Origin: Pirellulales bacterium
Lineage (GTDB): Bacteria > Planctomycetota > Planctomycetia > Pirellulales > JAICIG01
Direction of reading: 5' to 3'
Assembly: GCA_025924495.1 (NCBI GenBank)
Contig: JAICIG010000051.1
Coordinates: 1 to 25,030 of the forward strand
DNA: 25,030 nt
Shown here: positions 20,605-25,030 of the stretch, piece by piece
Position numbering within the stretch: the stretch's first letter is position 1
How the letters are laid out: each line of letters begins with the position of its first letter
The notes under the pieces: generated by a model
Told to the model about the DNA's origin: nothing
The model's input: the letters and a program-made list of their open reading frames with translations, nothing else
Database searches by the model: none
Translations under genes and position numbers: made by a program

Positions 20605-21786
20605 ATGCTTGCCGGAGTGGTCAAAGAAACGTTGCCGGGCGAACGCCGTGTGGCTCTGACGCCGGCGAACCTACCGCCGTTAATCAAAGACGGCTGGGAG
20701 GTTATGATCGAACCCGGCGCGGGCGCCGAGGCCGGATTTTGCGACGCTGCCTACCAAGAAAAGGGGGCTAAAATCGGCGCCGATCGGGCCGCCGTGTTTG
20801 CTGCGGCCGATGTGGTGCTGCAAGTTCGTGCCCTCGGCGCCAATCTGGAATTCGGCGCCACCGATCTGGCTTTGATCCGTCCGGGGCAAGTATTGATCGG
20901 CTTCTGCGATCCGCTGACTTCGTCGGCGGCCGCCCAACAGATTGCCGCCCGTGGGGCAATTCTGTTTGCCATGGAACTGATCCCGCGGATTACGCGGGCG
21001 CAGAGCATGGATGCTCTGTCTTCGATGGCCTCGATCGCCGGGTACAAGGCGGTGCTGCTAGCGGCGTCCACGCTGCCCAAGATTTTCCCCATGATGATGA
21101 CCGCCGCCGGCACCATTTCCCCTTCGAAAGTGTTCGTAGTTGGCGCCGGAGTGGCTGGATTGCAGGCCATTGCCACCGCACGCAGGATGGGCGCCGTCGT
21201 CGAAGCCTACGACGTACGGCCGGTGGTCAAAGAGCAAGTCGAGAGTCTCGGCGCACGGTTCCTCGATCTGCCGTTGGAAACCTCGGCGGCCCAGGATCAG
21301 GGGGGATACGCCAAGCAACTCGATGAGAGCGTTTACCAGCGGCAGCGAGAATTGATGCTTAAGGCGATGGCCGCCAATGACGTGGTGATTACGACCGCGG
21401 CAATCCCCGGCAAAAAGGCGCCCATTCTGGTCACGGCCGAAATGGTTCGGGCCATGGCGCCAGGCTCGGTGATCGTCGATCTGGCTGCCGAGCGCGGCGG
21501 AAATTGCGAATTGACGAAGCCGGGCGAGACGATCGTCGAAAACGGCGTCACGATTCTAGGCCCTTTGAATTTGCCGGCCACCGTGCCGCTGCACGCGAGC
21601 CAGATGTATGCCCGCAATATCACGACTTTCCTCGCGCACTTGGCCAAAGGGGGCAAGTTCGAGTTCGATACGACCGACGAGATCACTCGCGACACGCTCG
21701 TCACGCGCGACGGCGAAGTCGTGCATCCCCGCGTTCGCGAGGCGTTGGGAGTCGTTAAAAGCGACGAACTAGGGGTGAGCAGTTAG
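20605..21786 (+). CDS. pntAA: NAD(P) transhydrogenase alpha subunit, soluble domain I (PntAA type)
   Basis: In proton-translocating transhydrogenase, domain I binds NAD(H) and exchanges hydride with NADP(H) on PntB domain III, coupled to proton flow. The 393-residue product starts MLAGVVKETLPGERRVALTP and has the RAQSMDALSSMA loop (131-142), a GAGVAGLQAIATARRMGA Rossmann motif (180-197) followed by AYDVRP, the mobile-loop motif GGYAKQ (233-238), and AERGGNCELT (295-304). These distinguish it from alanine dehydrogenase. It ends where domain I ends. The membrane domain (PntAB) and PntB do not follow; the next gene is on the other strand. ATG 20605 is chosen by homology; upstream TTG 20569 and ATG 20584 are alternatives. 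Its TAG overlaps the stop of the convergent lipoyl-like gene by 3 nt. Confidence 0.9.
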   Translation: MLAGVVKETLPGERRVALTPANLPPLIKDGWEVMIEPGAGAEAGFCDAAYQEKGAKIGADRAAVFAAADVVLQVRALGANLEFGATDLALIRPGQVLIGFCDPLTSSAAAQQIAARGAILFAMELIPRITRAQSMDALSSMASIAGYKAVLLAASTLPKIFPMMMTAAGTISPSKVFVVGAGVAGLQAIATARRMGAVVEAYDVRPVVKEQVESLGARFLDLPLETSAAQDQGGYAKQLDESVYQRQRELMLKAMAANDVVITTAAIPGKKAPILVTAEMVRAMAPGSVIVDLAAERGGNCELTKPGETIVENGVTILGPLNLPATVPLHASQMYARNITTFLAHLAKGGKFEFDTTDEITRDTLVTRDGEVVHPRVREALGVVKSDELGVSS

Positions 21787-22049
21787 TCCGCTGGTTCTTG
21801 CTCCTCGCTCTCGATGACCGCCAGCGGTTGGCCCACGACGAGAGGTTCATCCTCGTCGACGAGGATTTCGGCAAGTACGCCGTTGGTGGGCGAAGGAAGG
21901 TCGACGGTCACGCTGCCGGCTAGCACTTCCAGCAGCCGATCGCCCGCATTGACTTCTCCGCCCAACTCCACCAGCCAGACGCTGGCGGTGACGAGCCGGT
22001 CTGTCAGGCCTAATTCGGGCAGCACGAGAAGATGGCGTTGTTTTGTCAT
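21783..22049 (-). CDS. Lipoyl/biotinyl-domain protein lacking the acceptor lysine
   Basis: The 88-residue protein is a single stand-alone lipoyl-type beta-barrel. VLPELGL, VWLVELGGEVNAGDRLLEVL (24-43), VTVDLPSPTNGVLAEILVDE (47-66) and VVGQPLAVIE (71-80) follow the E2/GcvH-like pattern closely. In functional domains the hairpin reads E-T-D-K-x-T-V-x-V, and the Lys receives lipoate or biotin. Here the hairpin is V-L-A-G-S-V-T-V-D-L, so Ser46 sits at the Lys position. The only lysine in the protein is Lys3. It cannot be lipoylated in the usual way. It lies 96 nt after lipA on the same strand, so it is probably the last gene of lipB-lipA-x. It may be a scaffold, a mimic, or a carrier using another residue; function unknown. 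Confidence 0.85.
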   Translation of the reverse strand: MTKQRHLLVLPELGLTDRLVTASVWLVELGGEVNAGDRLLEVLAGSVTVDLPSPTNGVLAEILVDEDEPLVVGQPLAVIESEEQEPAD

Positions 22050-22145
22050 CGCAGGCGTCTATTCGTGCGCAAAGAATCGAATCGGGGGGCAATTTGCGAC
22101 CCGCAAAGATAGAAGGCGGCGCGAATTGCCCAAAGACATCGCGAT

Positions 22146-23126
22146 TTACGTTAGAGCAGTTTCGGCCATGTCGCGCGCGTGGTAACTCGATCGCACGAAC
22201 GGCCCGCTGGCCACTTGCTGGAAACCAAGTTGACGGGCAGAGGCGCCCAATTCGTCAAACTCCTGCGGCGTCAAGTAGCGTACAACCGGCAAGTGTTCGG
22301 GGGACGGCTGCAGGTATTGGCCGAGCGTCAGGAAGTCACAGTCAACGTCGCGCAGGTCGGCTAGCACGTCGAGCAATTCGTCTCGCGTTTCGCCCAGCCC
22401 GAGCATCAGGCCGCTCTTGGTTTTAACCGCCGGGTTGATCTGTTTGACGCGTTTGAGCAGTTCCAGCGTCCAGCGGTAATCGCTCTTGCGACCGCGCACC
22501 TGGCGGTAAAGCCTGGGTACTGTTTCGGTGTTGTGATTGAACACTTCCGGCGCGCTAGCGACGACGCGCTCGATGGCGCCGGGCTTGCCGAGAAAGTCGG
22601 GCGTTAGCACTTCCACGGCGGCGCCCGTTTTGGCCCGCACAGCTAGTACGCACTGGTAGAAATGATCAGCCCCGCCGTCGGGCAGGTCGTCGCGGGTTAC
22701 TGACGTAATAACGACATGTTTCAAGCCAAGTCGCAAGCTGGCTTCCGCCAGCCGCTCTGGTTCATCAACTTCGAGCGCCTGAGTCTTGCCCTTAGCCACC
22801 GAACAGAAACCACAGGGCCGCGTGCAGACGTTCCCCAAAATCATGAAGGTGGCCGTTTTCTGCGAATAGCACTCCATGCGGTTCGGGCAGCGGGCGTTGT
22901 CGCAAACAGTCTCCAGCCGCAACTCTTCGAGCAATTTGGCCGTAAAGTGATTGGCGTTGCCCAGCGGAACATTGCGCTTCAGCCACCGCGGCAGGCGGCG
23001 ATGCGCGTCGGGCGAAACCATGTCATCCGGCGAAACCATGGAGAGCACGCCTGGCGCCGATCCGGCCTCACAGGATTGTGAAGCGGCGGCGCCAGCCCGG
23101 CTATCCAACACGGGCAGCTGGTACAT
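22146..23126 (-). CDS. lipA: Lipoyl synthase
   Basis: LipA is a radical-SAM enzyme that inserts two sulfurs into octanoyl chains on lipoyl domains. The 326-residue protein has the auxiliary-cluster cysteines Cys75, Cys80 and Cys86 (VCDNARCPNRMEC), the radical-SAM cluster CX3CX2C at 101-108 (CTRPCGFC), TSVTRDDLPDGGA, EVLTPDF, NHNTETVPRLY, SGLMLGLGE and the closing SSYHA motif with the cluster-ligand serine. It appears fully functional. The start at 23126 is supported by GGAG 6 nt upstream. It lies inside the end of lipB (26-nt overlap), suggesting coupled translation. The N-terminal about 50 residues before LPRWLKRNVP are low-homology and contain a short repeat (MVSPDD MVSPDA), so 23039 or 23021 are alternative starts without good ribosome-binding sites. 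Confidence 0.95.
   Translation of the reverse strand: MYQLPVLDSRAGAAASQSCEAGSAPGVLSMVSPDDMVSPDAHRRLPRWLKRNVPLGNANHFTAKLLEELRLETVCDNARCPNRMECYSQKTATFMILGNVCTRPCGFCSVAKGKTQALEVDEPERLAEASLRLGLKHVVITSVTRDDLPDGGADHFYQCVLAVRAKTGAAVEVLTPDFLGKPGAIERVVASAPEVFNHNTETVPRLYRQVRGRKSDYRWTLELLKRVKQINPAVKTKSGLMLGLGETRDELLDVLADLRDVDCDFLTLGQYLQPSPEHLPVVRYLTPQEFDELGASARQLGFQQVASGPFVRSSYHARDMAETALT
23011..23040 (-). repeat. 18-bp-period short tandem repeat in the lipA N-terminus
   Basis: GGCGAAACCATG occurs at 23011-23022 and again at 23029-23040, 18 bp apart, encoding MVSPDD then MVSPDA on the minus strand. It is in frame and lies in the poorly conserved N-terminal extension. Confidence 0.6.
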
Positions 23127-23853
23127 GTTGCGCTCCATAGACGCTGCGAAGCAGCGGATGACCTGTATACAGGTGAAAACGGTCGCAACCGAGCGTTTCG
23201 GACAAGCGGCGCACCGTCGCCTCGCGCACTCCCGACATCCGCACCGGCTGCTGCCGCTCAATCAAGAGCGAACTCATCGGCGTGTGTTCCAGGGGATCGC
23301 TTTCAAGCCAGCGAAACATCTTGGCCGCCGGCGCCACATTGACATAGGCCCCGTAGTAGCTGATTCCATTCTTGACCGCTGCGCCGAGAAAGGCCACTTG
23401 GCCCGCTCGGCCCCAGATGCCCTCGCGGCCCGGGCGAGTGCAGCCTGAAAACCGCATATCGCCAAGGGCCGTCAGAATCCCCGTTTGCAGTCTCGACAGA
23501 TACTCGCCGACGGTGAACCCGTGATGCTCCAGCGGGACGATCGCATAGACGGCCAGTTGTCCGGGTGCATGCACCAGGCAGCCGCCGCCCCGATTGACCC
23601 AGCGGACATCCAGCCGCCGACTGATCAGTTCGCGGCGGTCAAGCCGCACGTGAGCTCGCGAGCCTTGGCGTCCGACCGTTATAGACAGCGGGTGTTCGCA
23701 GACGAGCAGGGTTATTTGCCCGTCACTGCGTCCCGCCGTTTCATAAACCAAACGTTGTTGCAGCGCCAGGCAGGCATCGAAATCGACCACACCCAGCAGG
23801 TAGGCTTCTACCGCGGGCTTGTTCCGAAGCGTGATGGGAAGTTTGGTCGACAT
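23101..23853 (-). CDS. LipB-like octanoyltransferase family protein with an altered active site
   Basis: The 250-residue protein belongs to the LipB / biotin-lipoate ligase family. LLVCEHPLSITVGRQG (49-64), WVNRGGGCLVHAPGQLAVYA (85-104, with His95), FLGAAVKNGISYYGAYVNV (155-173) match LipB in order. LipB normally forms an acyl-enzyme on the Cys of P-C-G (E. coli Cys169), assisted by Lys135. Aligned by eye, the Lys is Gln152 (GQVAFLG), the Y/F-H-G His is Tyr167, and the Cys is Leu188 (DPLE). Cys138 (SGCTRPG), 14 residues before Gln152, lies about where LipM/LipL have their catalytic Cys. It is the first gene of lipB-lipA-lipoyl-like and overlaps lipA by 26 nt. The ATG at 23853 has no Shine-Dalgarno site; the start is moderately certain. 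Octanoyl transfer is plausible but unproven. Confidence 0.85.
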   Translation of the reverse strand: MSTKLPITLRNKPAVEAYLLGVVDFDACLALQQRLVYETAGRSDGQITLLVCEHPLSITVGRQGSRAHVRLDRRELISRRLDVRWVNRGGGCLVHAPGQLAVYAIVPLEHHGFTVGEYLSRLQTGILTALGDMRFSGCTRPGREGIWGRAGQVAFLGAAVKNGISYYGAYVNVAPAAKMFRWLESDPLEHTPMSSLLIERQQPVRMSGVREATVRRLSETLGCDRFHLYTGHPLLRSVYGAQHVPAARVG

Positions 23854-24098
23854 CGAGCGTATAGTTCAACGGACGCCAAATGGCGCGTCGTCGCCGACAG
23901 TTTCGGCTGGCTCGCGAACAGCGGGCTGCCGGGATCAGGTCGCGGACGACTTGAGCCGGATTGGCCGGGCGAGTAAAAACTTTCATGGGGCGGATTCTCG
24001 GTCCTGCCATTGCGTCCCTTACTCTATCACCGGTCCGCTGGGCCGAAAAGATGTCTCGCGGGCGCCTGGATCTCCGCGGGGCGCCTCTCGGTCGCAAG

Positions 24099-24118
24099 TA
24101 AAAGGAACCTCAGCTACG
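24099..24118 (+). promoter_or_regulatory. Ribosome-binding site supporting an ACG start for smpB
   Basis: AAGGA (24102-24106) lies 9 nt before ACG 24116-24118, which begins the natural SmpB N-terminus (M)AKEKKAKP. There is no in-frame ATG, GTG or TTG between TTG 23951 and the conserved core. The site also overlaps the TAA (24099-24101) of a 16-codon open frame starting at ATG 24051. Confidence 0.45.
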
Positions 24119-24610
24119 GCCAAGGAAAAAAAAGCAAAGCCGGCCACCGACCGGGAACACGACAATGAGCGGGTCATCGCTCAAAACCGCAGCGCCCGTC
24201 ATGAGTACGAGGTGCTCGAAACGCTGGAATGCGGCATTATGCTGGTCGGCAGCGAGGTGAAAAGCCTGCGCACTGGCCGACTCTCGCTGGATGAAGCCTA
24301 CGGCCGCATGAAGGGGGACGAGGTTTGGCTGATGGGCTGCGATATTCCCGAATACGTGCAGGCCAATCGCTTCAACCATGAACCGCGTCGACCTCGCAAA
24401 CTGCTACTCCACCGCCGCGAGATCAATAAATTCGCCAGTCGAGCCTACGAGAAGGGGCTCACGCTGGTGCCGCTCAAAATGTATTTCAAAGACGGCAAGG
24501 CGAAGGTCCTGCTGGGGCTTTGTCGCGGTCGGCAGCTGCACGACAAACGGGAAAAGATGAAAAAGGCCGACGTGAAACGCGACATCGACCGTGCGATGCG
24601 CCGGCGTTAG
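24116..24610 (+). CDS. smpB: SsrA-binding protein (trans-translation), apparent non-canonical start
   Basis: SmpB binds tmRNA and carries it to stalled ribosomes for rescue and tagging. The protein body matches SmpB throughout: VIAQNRSARHEYEVLETLEC (20-39), GSEVKSLRTGRLSLDEAYGR (45-64), the HEPRRPRKLLLHRREI segment, GLTLVPLKMYFKDGKAKVLLG and the basic helical tail KREKMKKADVKRDIDRAMRR. Counting from ACG 24116 gives 164 residues, normal for SmpB. Starting at in-frame TTG 23951 or TTG 23819 would add 55-99 residues of Arg/Ser-rich sequence that does not look like protein of this family. Either ACG is used, or an ATG has been lost by mutation or sequence error. It is divergent from lipB. No tmRNA gene is visible nearby. 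Confidence 0.9.
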   Translation, partial: TAKEKKAKPATDREHDNERVIAQNRSARHEYEVLETLECGIMLVGSEVKSLRTGRLSLDEAYGRMKGDEVWLMGCDIPEYVQANRFNHEPRRPRKLLLHRREINKFASRAYEKGLTLVPLKMYFKDGKAKVLLGLCRGRQLHDKREKMKKADVKRDIDRAMRRR

Positions 24611-24662
24611 TTTCCGGGACGCCGATCGTCGAGCATACGCCATCCGGTTGCGATTGCTCTCG

Positions 24663-24714
24663 ACTGCCAGGCGAACAATCGGAAAAAGAGGCAGTTTGGG
24701 CCGAACCAACTGCC
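24663..24714 (-). terminator. Orphan minus-strand intrinsic-terminator-like element
   Basis: GGCAGTT (24690-24696) and AACTGCC (24708-24714) form a 7-bp stem, extended by two G-C pairs past a bulge. Read on the minus strand the stem is followed at once by TCTTTTT, the layout of an intrinsic terminator. No minus-strand gene lies to its right in the window. A second ACTGCC at 24663-24668 could pair with the same central arm instead. Confidence 0.45.
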
Positions 24715-24800
24715 CATACGCCGCGTAGGGCCCTTAATAGCCTGCGGCATCCCATTTCGTCGGCGCAGGGCGCCGGACGATTTCTCCTCGGAGCCGCCTC

Positions 24801-24828
24801 TTGTGATTCCGCACTAAAGTTTTATGAT
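24801..24828 (+). promoter_or_regulatory. Sigma70-type promoter for the ABC transporter gene
   Basis: TTGTGA (24801-24806) and TATGAT (24823-24828) are 16 nt apart in the AT-rich end of the gap after smpB. Predicted initiation near 24835 leaves a leader of about 58 nt. Confidence 0.5.
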
Positions 24829-24892
24829 CCAAGGTCTTGGGTGACATCGATCTCGGTTTATCATTCGTTTCTCGGCCGTCTACGAGCACGCT

Positions 24893-25030
24893 ATGCTGAA
24901 ACTGAAGGGCGTTAAGAAGTCGTTCGTCGAACCTGACGGAACCCGCCTGCCAATTCTTGACATCCCCCAGTTCGAAGTGCCTGCGGCGGAGCAGATGGTG
25001 CTGGTCGGCCGCAGTGGCTGCGGCAAGACG
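24893..25030 (+). CDS. ABC transporter ATP-binding protein, 3' end cut by the window
   Basis: Only 46 codons are visible. They read MLKLKGVKKSF, then PDGTRLPILDIPQFEV and the Walker A loop VGRSGCGKT at the window edge, the normal beginning of an ABC-type ATPase that powers import or export. The substrate cannot be told. The ATG at 24893 has no strong ribosome-binding site but sits where the family usually starts (Walker A around residue 40) and lies 65 nt after a good -10. Signature and Walker B motifs are outside the window. Confidence 0.88.
   Translation, partial: MLKLKGVKKSFVEPDGTRLPILDIPQFEVPAAEQMVLVGRSGCGKT

Noticed and set aside
20605..21786. Alanine dehydrogenase as identity of the pntAA gene
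   Set aside because: The RAQSMD loop, GGYAKQ mobile loop and AERGGNCELT are transhydrogenase domain I features.
21783..22049. Glycine cleavage H protein or E2 fragment
   Set aside because: Too short for GcvH, no E2 catalytic or linker part, and the acceptor lysine is absent.
23741..24097. Minus-strand open frame overlapping the lipB start (begins MKVFTRP at an internal Met)
   Set aside because: Overlaps lipB in another frame, Arg-rich, no recognisable domain.
24051..24101. 16-codon frame before smpB as a separate gene
   Set aside because: No ribosome-binding site and no family support; mentioned only as a possible leader frame.

Overview
The window is high-GC chromosomal DNA, most likely from a planctomycete and probably near the Pirellulales. 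This is inferred from gene content alone. Pointers are a UvrA made of two fused UvrA copies, a SpoVG with a zinc ribbon inserted in its core, a short secreted protein of a type I associate with planctomycetes, remains of a planctomycete-style ECF sigma factor, and weak or absent Shine-Dalgarno sites at many genes. It is mostly a housekeeping region, with one gene-poor, decayed patch at about 16.4-18.4 kb. I saw no tRNA, rRNA, CRISPR array or complete insertion sequence.

Layout, left to right. The 3' part of a giant uvrA fills the first 5.6 kb and ends in a duplicated domain that I do not recognise. A CBM9-like protein follows on the same strand. Next come ispE and spoVG, 23 nt apart and behind a good sigma70-type promoter. 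Convergent to them lie a Uma2 nuclease-fold gene, a secreted HEAT-repeat protein and a small secreted protein. Further right on the minus strand is the tyrA-purL-purQ operon, with overlapping tyrA and purL and a TGGTATAAT promoter. The purL product carries two PurS-like domains at its N-terminus and purQ is separate. The decayed patch holds an IS630-type helix-turn-helix protein without its transposase domain and an ECF sigma gene that has lost its middle. Then come a Gfo/Idh/MocA oxidoreductase (+), the rplM-rpsI operon (-), a lone pntAA (+), a lipB-lipA-lipoyl-like operon (-), smpB (+) and the first 46 codons of an ABC transporter ATPase (+).

The most interesting part is the lipoate cluster at 21.8-23.85 kb. 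LipA has all its iron-sulfur cysteines. The LipB-like protein lacks the Cys and Lys of the normal octanoyltransferase active site, but has a cysteine where the LipM/LipL families keep theirs. The 88-residue lipoyl-domain protein has Ser in place of the lysine that would carry lipoate. Either this is a variant lipoylation or acyl-transfer arrangement, or these two proteins have moved to a non-catalytic role. Other points worth checking are an apparent ACG start for smpB, a 9-bp perfect hairpin or operator just before pntAA, the doubled C-terminal domain of the doubled UvrA, and an orphan minus-strand terminator-like element after smpB.
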